From NCBI RefSeq assembly GCF_001573155.1, contig NZ_JRWG01000005.1, positions 124,001-188,000 on the forward strand: DNA of 64,000 bases, written 5' to 3'. Every line of letters begins with the position of its first letter. Positions within the stretch are counted from its first letter, which is position 1. The position numbers and the translations under genes were made by a program. The notes beneath the pieces are model-generated. The model saw only the letters and a program-made list of their open reading frames with translations, made no database searches and was not told where the DNA came from. Source of the DNA: Aequorivita aquimaris. Lineage in GTDB: Bacteria > Bacteroidota > Bacteroidia > Flavobacteriales > Flavobacteriaceae. Positions 8,589 through 16,892 of this stretch are shown here, piece after piece.

Positions 8589-9915
8589 AGAATACGCTTT
8601 TAAGATTGAACTTGAATTTGTTTATATAATCGCCTCTTTTAATTTCCAGCGAAATTTTTTTGCCTTCATCTGAAGAAAATATTTCAATCAATTCATAAAG
8701 TTTATACTGATAGCAAGGCTTACCGTTTATAGTTAAAACCTCATCCCCTTTTATAACGCCTGCAATCGCAGCAGGCGAACCTTCGCGAACATCGGCCACA
8801 ACATATTTTGGAACCAAGGAAAAATGCACCTCAGTTGTAATGGAAATGCTATTAACGGTAAGGCTTTCATTTTGGTTCATCCTATTGGTATTCACACTTG
8901 CCTGTCGCTCTTCCTTCACAAGTTCAAGACCTTCGTGTTCCAAAGTAATACCACTCATATTATAATTAAAAGGTTCTTTAAATTTTCGGTTTTTTTTAAA
9001 GCGAACTATCTTATTTGTATAATCAAATGTAACCGTAAACCTACTTAAAAACCCTCCCCCAACGCTACCGTCGCGTTCTTCATAATTGCGTGCTTTGAGA
9101 ATTGCCTCCTCTTCAGGAAAGGATGTGTTAACTTCATTTAAATTAAAACTGCCCACAGATAGCCTTGGAATTCTCGTGCGTTTTCCGAAAATATTGCCGC
9201 TCAGTCCTAAGCCCAAAAAATCCTTAAAATAATTTGGAGGAGACTCTTTGATGAAATCGGCCTTGTCAAAAAGCCACATTACATCGCTGGATCCAGAATC
9301 TACCAAAAGCGTTACTTCTTCCATAGCGTTTTTAGATTCAACTTGTAGGGAGATATAAGGTTTCCCGCCCACAAAGTTTATTGGCAAATCCTCACATTTT
9401 TTGCACGGCTTTAGACTGTATTTCTTAGGGTTATATACAGTTATAACTTCCGCCGCATAATTGATTTTCACAATAAAATTCTGAAAAAATTCATTTCCCA
9501 GAATACCGTGAACCGGTATACCCATTCGGGGCGAAAAGTTTAGTGTACTATCAAAAATTATGTAAAGGTCATGGTCGTTATCTATCGCACTACCCACTTT
9601 TACTTTATTGTTCAAGCTTCTTAAAGCCTCTACCGCCCCTCCCGCGCCGAGGCCCTGCAGCATAACCGGAGTGGTATTTCGGAGCTGGAGACTGTCTGCT
9701 TCTTCTAAACTAAATAGAATAGTCGATTTTACACCCGTATCAAGAATAAAGGAAAGCGGCGTGCCATTGATTTCTATTTGAACAATGGACAGATTATTTA
9801 CCAGTTTGAAAGGAATTTTGTCCCTCTTTTTATCTGACTGAAGAAAAAAGCCTATTTGCGCCACCGAAGCAACCGAAAAACAAAGAAAGAACAGAAGTAC
9901 AAGGGCTTTACGCAA
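8587..9915 (-). CDS. Exported aspartic protease with PDZ domain
   Basis: 442 residues with a signal peptide (about 1-20). Two retropepsin-like halves are visible: the first active-site loop FILDTGVKST with Asp59-Thr-Gly, and the second LLVDSGSSD with Asp206-Ser-Gly, each followed by a glycine-rich flap and a GILGNEFF or GGGFLSRF strand. Both catalytic aspartates are in one chain, like a pepsin-type pseudodimer rather than a homodimer. A PDZ domain occupies about 360-440 (VVADVREGSPAAIAGVIKGD). It is likely a periplasmic or surface protease. Cys171 and Cys174 form a CxxC-like pair between the halves. Substrate unknown. Confidence 0.85.
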   Translation of the reverse strand: MRKALVLLFFLCFSVASVAQIGFFLQSDKKRDKIPFKLVNNLSIVQIEINGTPLSFILDTGVKSTILFSLEEADSLQLRNTTPVMLQGLGAGGAVEALRSLNNKVKVGSAIDNDHDLYIIFDSTLNFSPRMGIPVHGILGNEFFQNFIVKINYAAEVITVYNPKKYSLKPCKKCEDLPINFVGGKPYISLQVESKNAMEEVTLLVDSGSSDVMWLFDKADFIKESPPNYFKDFLGLGLSGNIFGKRTRIPRLSVGSFNLNEVNTSFPEEEAILKARNYEERDGSVGGGFLSRFTVTFDYTNKIVRFKKNRKFKEPFNYNMSGITLEHEGLELVKEERQASVNTNRMNQNESLTVNSISITTEVHFSLVPKYVVADVREGSPAAIAGVIKGDEVLTINGKPCYQYKLYELIEIFSSDEGKKISLEIKRGDYINKFKFNLKSVF

Positions 9916-10029
9916 AATTTTAATAGTTTTTTTGAAAACACTTGAAGATATAAAAAAAAGCCGAATGTTGTTTCAGGCAGAGTGATTTTATAAAATATAT
10001 TTTGCAACTTTGCCACAAACAATTTCATT

Positions 10030-11220
10030 ATGCCGACAGTTTCACATAAAGGGAAAAACATGCCAGAATCACCTATCAGAAAGCTGGTTCCCTACGCCGA
10101 AAAAGCCTATAAAGCAAACAAAACCGTTTACCACCTTAACATAGGCCAGCCCGATATAAAATCGCCTGAGATTGCTATGGATGCTGTGGCGCACCACCAT
10201 TTGGAAATTCTTGCTTATACTCGCTCTGAAGGTTCGCAGGAATACCGTGAAAAAATTGCAGATTATTATAAAAAGAACAGCATTGCGGTTGAGGCCAATG
10301 ACATTATCGTAACAACTGGCGGAAGTGAGGCCCTGCTCTTTGCTATGGGAAGCATTGCCGATGCAGGCGATGAAATAATTATTCCCGAACCATTTTATGC
10401 AAATTACAACGGTTTTGCCACGGCATCTGATGTAAAAATTGTGCCCGTCATCTCAAAGATTGAAGACAATTTTGCCCTGCCGCCAATTTCGGAATTTGAA
10501 AAACTGATTACCCCGAAAACAAAGGCAATACTTATCTGTAACCCCGGAAATCCAACAGGGTATCTCTATTCAAAAGAAGAAATACAGACCTTGGCCAAAA
10601 TCGTTAAAAAACACGATCTGTTTTTGGTCGCTGATGAAGTATATCGCGAGTTCACCTACGACGGCTATAAACATTATTCAATTCTCGAAGAACCAAGCTT
10701 GGCCGAAAACGGAATCATCATCGATTCGGTTTCAAAAAGGTACAGCATGTGTGGCGCGCGCATTGGTTGTTTGGTTTCAAAAAACAAACAGGTTATCGCA
10801 ACTGCCTTAAAATTTGCGCAGGCGCGTTTAAGTCCGCCCACCTTTGCCCAGATTGCAAGCGAAGCGGCATTGCAGACGCCCCAAAGTTACTTTGATGAAG
10901 TAATCACCGAATATCAGGATAGAAGAAATACTTTGGTTGCCGCCCTCAAAGCCATTCCCGGCGTACAAGTGGGTGAGCCCAAAGGCGCTTTTTATTGCAT
11001 TGTCCAACTTCCAATAAAAAATAGCGATGCCTTTGCACAGTGGCTTTTGGAGGAATTTGACGACAATGGCGAAACCATCATGGTCGCTCCCGCCGCAGGT
11101 TTTTATTCCAGTCCCGGGGTTGGATTGAACCAAGTGCGAATTGCTTATGTTTTGAAAAAGGAAAGCCTTATCAGAGCGGTCGAAATCTTAAAACTTGCGC
11201 TTCAAAAATATAAGGATTGA
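10030..11220 (+). CDS. Pyridoxal-phosphate aminotransferase, class I/II (AspC-like)
   Basis: 396-residue cytoplasmic fold-type I PLP enzyme transferring amino groups, probably with aspartate/glutamate. Visible: VTTGGSEALLFA (phosphate-binding turn) near 97-108, the CNPGNPTGYLYS motif near 175-186, VADEVYREF with the PLP-contacting Asp and Tyr near 204-212, the Schiff-base Lys at 236 in SVSKRYSMCG, and the carboxylate-binding Arg in QVRIAYV near the C-terminus. Its TGA overlaps the murB ATG (TGATG), so it is coupled to murB. Exact substrate cannot be read from sequence. Confidence 0.9.
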   Translation: MPTVSHKGKNMPESPIRKLVPYAEKAYKANKTVYHLNIGQPDIKSPEIAMDAVAHHHLEILAYTRSEGSQEYREKIADYYKKNSIAVEANDIIVTTGGSEALLFAMGSIADAGDEIIIPEPFYANYNGFATASDVKIVPVISKIEDNFALPPISEFEKLITPKTKAILICNPGNPTGYLYSKEEIQTLAKIVKKHDLFLVADEVYREFTYDGYKHYSILEEPSLAENGIIIDSVSKRYSMCGARIGCLVSKNKQVIATALKFAQARLSPPTFAQIASEAALQTPQSYFDEVITEYQDRRNTLVAALKAIPGVQVGEPKGAFYCIVQLPIKNSDAFAQWLLEEFDDNGETIMVAPAAGFYSSPGVGLNQVRIAYVLKKESLIRAVEILKLALQKYKD

Positions 11221-12233
11221 TGCGGGTTGAAGAGAACAAATCGCTTAAAAACCACAATACTTTTGGCATAGCTTGCAATGCGCGTTATTTTGTTTCGGTT
11301 GAAACTATTGACGAACTGAAACAGGCTCTTTCAGAAAAACCTTCAAAAGAGCTTTTCATTCTCGGCGGCGGAAGTAATATGCTGTTGACGGGCGATTTGG
11401 ACGCGTATGTTCTTCACATAAATTTAAAGGGAATTGAAATTTTAAAGGAAACCAAAACCGAAGTTTGGGTAAAAGCAATGGCCGGCGAAAACTGGCACGA
11501 GTTTGTTCAATATTGCATCGCGAACGATCTTGGCGGCCTGGAAAACCTTTCTTTGATTCCCGGGAACGTTGGCACGGCGCCCATCCAAAACATTGGTGCC
11601 TATGGCGTGGAGCTAAAAGATACATTTGTAAGCTGCAATACGGTTGAAATTGAAACCTTAAAAGAAAGGGAGTTCACAAAAGCCGAATGTGACTTTGAGT
11701 ACCGAAATTCAATCTTCAAAAATGAGGCGAAGGGAAAGTACATTATTACCAGCGTAACTTTCCGACTGACCAAAAAGAATCACAAAACGAGTATTTCTTA
11801 CGGCGATATCCAAAAGATTTTAGCCGATAAAAATATTGAAACCCCTTCAATAAAGGACATTTCGGAAGCGGTAATCGCCATTCGCCAATCAAAACTTCCC
11901 GACCCGAAAGTATTGGGCAACAGCGGCAGTTTCTTTAAAAATCCGGTTGTGGATGCTGAAACCTTCCAAGAATTCCGAAGAAATTTTCCCGAAGCTCCTT
12001 TTTATGAAGTTTCGCCTACGGAATTTAAAATTCCAGCAGGCTGGCTTATTGAAAAAGCAGGATTTAAAGGCCAGCGTTTTGGCGATGCGGGCGTCCACAA
12101 AAATCAAGCGTTGGTTCTCGTAAATTACGGCAACGCCACGGGCAAGGAAATTTGGCAGCTCGCCATGGAAATCCAAAAAAAGGTAAAGGAAATGACCGGA
12201 ATCTATATTGAGCCGGAAGTAAACGTTTTTTAA
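11220..12233 (+). CDS. murB: UDP-N-acetylenolpyruvoylglucosamine reductase
   Basis: Second committed step of peptidoglycan precursor synthesis in the cytoplasm: NADPH- and FAD-dependent reduction to UDP-MurNAc. The 337-residue chain shows LKNHNTFGI at the N-terminus, the FAD-binding LGGGSNMLLT near 46-55, the LIPGNVGTAPIQNIGAYGVE block near 119-138, the proton-donor Ser237 in NSGSFFKNP, and the C-terminal EPEVNVF with the catalytic Glu. The middle YIT/YRNSIFK segment fits the E. coli-type (type I) MurB. I start at ATG 11220, inside the stop of the aminotransferase, rather than the preceding TTG. It converges on the next gene with a 4-base overlap. Confidence 0.96.
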   Translation: MRVEENKSLKNHNTFGIACNARYFVSVETIDELKQALSEKPSKELFILGGGSNMLLTGDLDAYVLHINLKGIEILKETKTEVWVKAMAGENWHEFVQYCIANDLGGLENLSLIPGNVGTAPIQNIGAYGVELKDTFVSCNTVEIETLKEREFTKAECDFEYRNSIFKNEAKGKYIITSVTFRLTKKNHKTSISYGDIQKILADKNIETPSIKDISEAVIAIRQSKLPDPKVLGNSGSFFKNPVVDAETFQEFRRNFPEAPFYEVSPTEFKIPAGWLIEKAGFKGQRFGDAGVHKNQALVLVNYGNATGKEIWQLAMEIQKKVKEMTGIYIEPEVNVF

Positions 12234-12856
12234 TTCGTATTCAACAGGGCATCAACTACGTACACAACGCCATTGGACCCTCCCACGCTGCCTTTAATCA
12301 CCTTCGCGTTCACGCCCTTCCCATTAGAGACCATAAGCCCTTCCCCGGATTTTGTTACGGTGAGCGTAGTGCCGGCAAGCGATTTCAGTGTCGCCTTTCC
12401 GCTTTTATCCACGGTTTGCAGCAAGGTTGATTTGTCATAATTCCCTTCTACGATATGCGATTTCAGCATTGTTATCAACTGTTCCTTGTTTTCGGGGTTT
12501 GAGTAGAAATTTCGCTTTTCAGCAGGTAGTGATTCAATAGCTGTATCTGTGGCGCCAAAAACCGTAAAAGGCCCAGAATTGTTGGAAAGCAAATCCGTCA
12601 ATTCGGCGGTAACAAGGTAGCTCGCAAATCTCTTTAAATAGCCATCGTTCATTACTCGGGCCATCACACTTTTTATAACCGCAATGTCCTGTTCGGTCAA
12701 ATCTCTCTTTGCCGCCCTCTTTTTTGGCAGTTCCGGAGCGGCGTCAACAGCTACGGATTCGATTTCCTTTTTATCTGGATTTTGGGAATCATTTTTACAT
12801 GAAAAAGTGAGAAGTGCAACGAGTGAAAGAATTAAAAAAGTAGTCGGTTTTAACAT
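12230..12856 (-). CDS. Fasciclin-domain lipoprotein
   Basis: 208 residues. The signal sequence ends in LTFSC with the lipid-attached Cys20, so it is an envelope lipoprotein. After a charged linker, one fasciclin (FAS1) domain covers about 68-205, with its two typical blocks: SNNSGPFTVFGATDTAIESLP and the C-terminal VNAKVIKGSVGGSNGVVYVVDALL. FAS1 domains mediate adhesion or surface interactions. It converges with murB, overlapping by 4 bases. The ligand is unknown. Confidence 0.9.
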   Translation of the reverse strand: MLKPTTFLILSLVALLTFSCKNDSQNPDKKEIESVAVDAAPELPKKRAAKRDLTEQDIAVIKSVMARVMNDGYLKRFASYLVTAELTDLLSNNSGPFTVFGATDTAIESLPAEKRNFYSNPENKEQLITMLKSHIVEGNYDKSTLLQTVDKSGKATLKSLAGTTLTVTKSGEGLMVSNGKGVNAKVIKGSVGGSNGVVYVVDALLNTN

Positions 12857-12921
12857 CGTTAAATTATTTAAAATTGAGGCTAAAAATACTTAAATTCTGA
12901 GCACAACAACAAGAAAGATTG

Positions 12922-12929
12922 TATTTTTG
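12922..12929 (+). promoter_or_regulatory. Promoter -7 element of the 73-residue gene
   Basis: TATTTTTG is a perfect TAnnTTTG, ending 17 bases before the ATG at 12947. Confidence 0.55.
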
Positions 12930-12946
12930 CACCCTAAATACTTAAG

Positions 12947-13168
12947 ATGAAACTTTTACTTATCACATTAGCTTTATTATTACTTGCCGTTGCGGGAATA
13001 GCCATAAAATTATGGGCAAAAAAGGATGGAAAATTTGCAGGCACCTGCGCCAGCCAGAGTCCGTTTTTAAACAAGGAAGGCCAATCGTGCGGCTTCTGCG
13101 GAAAGACCCCGGACCAATTTGATACTTGTAAGGAAGATACTCACAAAATTGAGGCTTCTTCTAATTAA
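12947..13168 (+). CDS. Small membrane-anchored four-cysteine protein
   Basis: 73 residues: a single N-terminal membrane helix (about 2-22) followed by a short hydrophilic tail containing Cys34, Cys48, Cys51 and Cys61. The spacing C-x13-C-x2-C-x9-C with GFCGKTPDQFDTC suggests a small metal site or two disulfides on the outside of the inner membrane. Similar short proteins occur in Flavobacteriia and are named only as membrane or secreted proteins. It has its own promoter (TATTTTTG) and precedes the glycosyltransferase by 49 bp. Function not known. Confidence 0.75.
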   Translation: MKLLLITLALLLLAVAGIAIKLWAKKDGKFAGTCASQSPFLNKEGQSCGFCGKTPDQFDTCKEDTHKIEASSN

Positions 13169-13217
13169 CTAAATTTAAGCTTCGTCTTTATTCACACAAT
13201 TACAATCATAAATCTGT

Positions 13218-14312
13218 ATGGTGCTACTTTACGTTTTCGGCGCAATTGCGTTGATTAACTGTGCTTATTACCTTCTCTTTTCGAACTTTGCTTTTTTAAA
13301 AACTTCCGAGAAAACCACTTCGGAAAAATATCCACTTTCCCTAATAATTTGTGCCAAGAACGAAGCTGAAAATCTTCAAAAGCACATTCCGCTTTGGCAA
13401 AAACAGCAATATCCCAATTTTGAAATCATACTTATAAACGATGCCTCGATTGACGAGACCTTGGAGGTTATGGAAAGTTTTGCCGAGAACGATTCACGAA
13501 TCCAGATTGTAAACGTAAAAAACAACGAAGCTTTTTGGGCCAACAAAAAATATGCCCTCACCTTGGGAATAAAACGCGCAAAAAACACGCGGCTGGTGTT
13601 CACGGATGCCGATTGTTACCCAGCCTCCGAGGATTGGTTGGCGACGATGGCCTCCAATTTTTCCGATGAAAAACAGTTGATTCTCGGTTACGGCGCCTAT
13701 GAAAAGCTGCCCGGATTCTTGAACAAAATAATCCGTTTTGAAACCTTAATGACGGCCGTGCAATATTTTTCGTACGCCCAAGCCGGAAACCCTTATATGG
13801 GCGTGGGCCGCAATTTGGCTTATACAAGCAATCTTTACTATGAAAATAATGGCTATATGAGCCATATTAAAATACCTTCGGGCGATGACGATCTTTTTGT
13901 GAATGAAGCCGCTACTTCCAAAAATGTCGCCCTTTGTGTGGAACCAAAAGCCTTTACATATTCCCTTCCTAAGAAGAAAAGGAAAAAATGGCTTCTTCAA
14001 AAAAAGAGGCATTATTCCACCGCTAAACTCTACAAACCCAAGCACCGTTTTCTCTTGGCGACTTATTACGCGACTAATTTATTATTTTGGTTACTGGCAA
14101 TCGCCACCCTGTTTACAGATTTTTGGTATTTTGCGTTGGCCATAATTTTCATTCGCCTTGTATTTCAGTATATTATAGTGGGAAGCGCCGCAAAAAAACT
14201 GAAAGAGCAGGATTTGGCACCGTTCATTCCTTTTTACGAATTGTTTTTAGTCTTCACACAATTAAGTATCTTTATTTCCAACAGCGGCGAAAAAAACTCG
14301 CGATGGAAATAA
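13218..14312 (+). CDS. Glycosyltransferase family 2, membrane-bound
   Basis: 364 residues. A membrane helix at about 2-22 is followed by a GT-A domain: SLIICAKNEAENLQKH near 41-56, FEIILINDASIDET near 71-84, and the metal-binding DxD in VFTDADCYP near 130-138. Two or three C-terminal helices (about 275-345) complete the usual processive-GT2 topology, with MGVGRNLAY and a basic KKKRKKWLLQKKRHY acceptor segment. It transfers a sugar from a nucleotide donor at the inner membrane, probably for envelope polysaccharide or glycolipid. The last 10 bases overlap the sigma factor start. Confidence 0.88.
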   Translation: MVLLYVFGAIALINCAYYLLFSNFAFLKTSEKTTSEKYPLSLIICAKNEAENLQKHIPLWQKQQYPNFEIILINDASIDETLEVMESFAENDSRIQIVNVKNNEAFWANKKYALTLGIKRAKNTRLVFTDADCYPASEDWLATMASNFSDEKQLILGYGAYEKLPGFLNKIIRFETLMTAVQYFSYAQAGNPYMGVGRNLAYTSNLYYENNGYMSHIKIPSGDDDLFVNEAATSKNVALCVEPKAFTYSLPKKKRKKWLLQKKRHYSTAKLYKPKHRFLLATYYATNLLFWLLAIATLFTDFWYFALAIIFIRLVFQYIIVGSAAKKLKEQDLAPFIPFYELFLVFTQLSIFISNSGEKNSRWK

Positions 14313-14869
14313 CTTCGGAAGAAATAGCACTACATATTGAAAAGGCAAAAAAGGGCAAACAGGGCGCTTTCAAATTCTTGTTGGATTATTTTTGGAACGA
14401 AGTGTATGGCTTTCAAATGAAAAGGGTCAGGAACGAGCACGAAGCCGAGGACATCACCATTGAAACCTTTGCAAAAGCTTTTGATAAAATTGAGACTTTT
14501 GACGAAAACTACACCTTTTCAACCTGGCTGATTGCCATTTCGAAAAATATCCAAATAGACAAAACGCGCAAAAAAAACGCTTCCATCTATTCCAATACAA
14601 CAGACGCTTCCAACGAGCAGGTGCAGAAAATTGCGGACCACTCGCCCACCCCGGAGGATAAATTGATTCGGGAGCAAAATCTCGCTGAGCTTTTATGCTA
14701 CATTAAACAACTGAAACCACATTATCAGGAAGTAATAAACCTGCGGTATTTTCAGGAAATGAGCTACAATGAAATTTCCGAAACCTTGGAGGAACCTTTA
14801 AACAATGTAAAAGTGAGACTGCTTCGGGCCAGAAAACTTCTGGCAGAAATCATTACGGAGAAAGGGTAG
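14303..14869 (+). CDS. RNA polymerase sigma factor, ECF-type sigma-70
   Basis: 188 residues. Region 2 is visible as NEHEAEDITIETFAKAFDKIETFDENYTFSTWLIAISKN broken over about 47-85 (the -10 recognition helices), region 4 as the helix-turn-helix in EVINLRYFQEMSYNEISETL near 140-159 followed by VKVRLLRARKLL. The frame is open much further upstream, but the ATG at 14303 (MEITSEEIAL) is the natural start and overlaps the glycosyltransferase by 10 bases. No anti-sigma gene is adjacent, so its control is unclear. Coupling with the glycosyltransferase suggests an envelope-related regulon, which is inference. Confidence 0.92.
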   Translation: MEITSEEIALHIEKAKKGKQGAFKFLLDYFWNEVYGFQMKRVRNEHEAEDITIETFAKAFDKIETFDENYTFSTWLIAISKNIQIDKTRKKNASIYSNTTDASNEQVQKIADHSPTPEDKLIREQNLAELLCYIKQLKPHYQEVINLRYFQEMSYNEISETLEEPLNNVKVRLLRARKLLAEIITEKG

Positions 14870-14880
14870 GAAATACAAAT

Positions 14881-14962
14881 CCCAAAAATCATCCCGATAG
14901 TTTTTGGGACCAAATTCCAAAAAAATGAGGTTCCCCTCTTGGTTGTTAGGGGGCTTTTTTTC
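14881..14962 (+). terminator. Probable terminator region after the sigma factor
   Basis: A perfect 8-bp stem (CCCAAAAA at 14881-14888 with TTTTTGGG at 14901-14908) has no T-run. A second, short hairpin, CCCCT at 14933-14937 with AGGGG at 14948-14952, is followed by an eight-T tract and is the better terminator. Confidence 0.45.
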
Positions 14963-14964
14963 GT

Positions 14965-14972
14965 ACTTTTGT
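14965..14972 (+). promoter_or_regulatory. Promoter -7 element of lipA
   Basis: TACTTTTG is a perfect TAnnTTTG and ends only 7 bases before the lipA ATG, so the transcript would have almost no leader. TTGG at 14940-14943 is a possible -33 element 21 bases upstream. Confidence 0.55.
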
Positions 14973-14979
14973 TTCCCTT

Positions 14980-15852
14980 ATGAGCACAGAAACTTTGGAA
15001 ATTCAAAAGCCCACGCCCAAACCTAAATGGATTCGCGTAAAGCTTCCCACAGGAAAAAAATATACCGAACTGCGCGGCGTGGTTGAAAAATATAAACTGC
15101 ACACCATCTGCACTTCCGGTAGCTGCCCAAATATGGGTGAATGCTGGGGCGAGGGCACGGCCACCTTTATGATTTTGGGAAACATCTGTACCCGCTCCTG
15201 CGGTTTCTGCGGGGTGAAAACCGGACGCCCCGAAACTATAGATTGGGACGAGCCTGAAAAAGTTGCGCGCTCCATTAAATTGATGAATATAAAGCACGCG
15301 GTTATAACCTCTGTTGACCGTGATGATTTGAAAGATATGGGCTCTATTATTTGGGCCGAAACCGTGAAGGCGATTCGCCGGATGAATCCAGATACTACTT
15401 TGGAAACTTTGATTCCAGATTTTCAGGGCAACACCCGAAACATAGACCGCATAATAGCCGTGCGGCCCGAAATTGTGAGCCACAATATGGAAACAGTAAA
15501 GCGCCTAACACGCGAGGTACGGATACAGGCTAAATATGAACGCAGTCTTGAAGTATTGAATTACCTGAAACAGTCGGGTAACCTTCGCACCAAAAGCGGT
15601 ATCATGCTCGGTTTGGGAGAAATAGAAGAAGAAGTAATTCAAACCATGAAAGATTTGCGCAGCGTGGGGCTGGATGTATTGACCATTGGGCAGTACTTGC
15701 AACCCTCCAAAAAGCATCTTCCGGTAAAGGAATTTATTACGCCCGAACAGTTCAAAAAATATGAGACCATAGGTTTGGAAATGGGTTTCCGCCACGTGGA
15801 AAGCGGGGCTCTGGTACGTTCTTCGTACAAGGCGCAAAAGCATCTTACCTAA
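14980..15852 (+). CDS. lipA: Lipoyl synthase
   Basis: Radical-SAM enzyme inserting two sulfurs into octanoyl groups on lipoyl domains of 2-oxoacid dehydrogenases. The 290-residue chain carries both [4Fe-4S] sites: the auxiliary cluster motif C-x4-C-x5-C ([12 protein letters not shown]) near 46-57 and the radical-SAM C-x3-C-x2-C (CTRSCGFC) near 71-78, plus [13 protein letters not shown] and the C-terminal [11 protein letters not shown] with the essential Ser. Start is unambiguous. No lipB beside it. It is 12 bp from gap on the same strand, so the two may be cotranscribed. Confidence 0.97.
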   Translation: MSTETLEIQKPTPKPKWIRVKLPTGKKYTELRGVVEKYKLHTICTSGSCPNMGECWGEGTATFMILGNICTRSCGFCGVKTGRPETIDWDEPEKVARSIKLMNIKHAVITSVDRDDLKDMGSIIWAETVKAIRRMNPDTTLETLIPDFQGNTRNIDRIIAVRPEIVSHNMETVKRLTREVRIQAKYERSLEVLNYLKQSGNLRTKSGIMLGLGEIEEEVIQTMKDLRSVGLDVLTIGQYLQPSKKHLPVKEFITPEQFKKYETIGLEMGFRHVESGALVRSSYKAQKHLT

Positions 15853-15864
15853 ATAATTTCTGAA

Positions 15865-16863
15865 ATGCAAGAAAAAACAACCGTCGGCATTAATGGTTTT
15901 GGCCGCATTGGCCGAAACCTTTTTCGGTTATTACTGAACCATCCTGCTATTGAGGTGGTTGCGGTAAATGATTTGGCCGATTCCAAAACGCTAAGTCATC
16001 TGCTAAAATATGACAGCATTCACGGGGTTTTAAAGGAAGATATTTCACATTCAAAAAACGGGATTACCGTTGCCGGAAAGAAGGTGAAATTTTCCTCGGA
16101 AAAAAACATAGCAGATATTGTCTGGGGAAAGATAGATGTGGTGGTAGAATGCACGGGCAAATTCAAAACCAAGTCACAACTTGAAAACCATTTAAGAAAT
16201 GGCGCAAAAAAGGTAATTCTCTCCGTACCACCGTCGGACGATGATATTAAAACCGTTGTAATTGGCGTAAACGACAATATACTAAATGCGGATGATTTAA
16301 TTATATCTAACGCGTCCTGCACCACCAATAATGCCGCCCCAATGTTGAAAATAATCAACGAACTCTGCGGCATTGAGCAGGCCTACATCACCACGGTCCA
16401 CTCTTACACCACCGACCAAAGCTTGCACGACCAGCCCCATAGGGACCTGCGCCGTGCGCGCGCCGCGGGACAATCCATTGTGCCCACAACCACGGGCGCA
16501 GCAAAGGCTTTGACCAAAATATTTCCGGAGTTTTCTGAAGTAATCGGCGGTTGCGGCATCCGGGTGCCCGTTCCTAATGGTTCCTTGACAGACGTAACCC
16601 TCAATGTGAAAAAGGAAGTTTCAATAGAAGAAATAAACAATGCCTTCAAAAACGCTTCGGAAAATTCACTAGCGGGAATTCTTCAATATACCGAAGACCC
16701 TATCGTTTCCATTGACATTGTAGGCAATACAAATTCATGCATTTTTGATGCGGGAATGACCTCGGTAATAGGCAAGATGGTAAAAATAATCGGATGGTAT
16801 GATAATGAAATTGGCTATTCGTCCAGAATTATAGATTTAATTGACAAAATTTCAGTGAAATAA
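15865..16863 (+). CDS. gap: Glyceraldehyde-3-phosphate dehydrogenase, type I
   Basis: NAD-dependent oxidation and phosphorylation of glyceraldehyde 3-phosphate in glycolysis. The 332-residue protein shows the Rossmann start VGINGFGRIGRNLFR near 7-21, the catalytic Cys152 in NASCTTNNAAP, the partner His in TTVHSYTTDQ near 178-187, and WYDNEIGYSSR at the C-terminus. Length is normal. It follows lipA by 12 bp. Flavobacteria often hold two GAPDH genes; whether this is the glycolytic or gluconeogenic copy cannot be decided here. Confidence 0.96.
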   Translation: MQEKTTVGINGFGRIGRNLFRLLLNHPAIEVVAVNDLADSKTLSHLLKYDSIHGVLKEDISHSKNGITVAGKKVKFSSEKNIADIVWGKIDVVVECTGKFKTKSQLENHLRNGAKKVILSVPPSDDDIKTVVIGVNDNILNADDLIISNASCTTNNAAPMLKIINELCGIEQAYITTVHSYTTDQSLHDQPHRDLRRARAAGQSIVPTTTGAAKALTKIFPEFSEVIGGCGIRVPVPNGSLTDVTLNVKKEVSIEEINNAFKNASENSLAGILQYTEDPIVSIDIVGNTNSCIFDAGMTSVIGKMVKIIGWYDNEIGYSSRIIDLIDKISVK

Positions 16864-16892
16864 CTATATTTATTGCCCCTTTAAACCAACCA

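Noticed and set aside
14764-15483. Long open frame (239 codons) on the minus strand over sigma and lipA
   Set aside because: It runs antisense to lipA, whose radical-SAM and auxiliary cysteines are intact on the plus strand, has no family-like text and no promoter.
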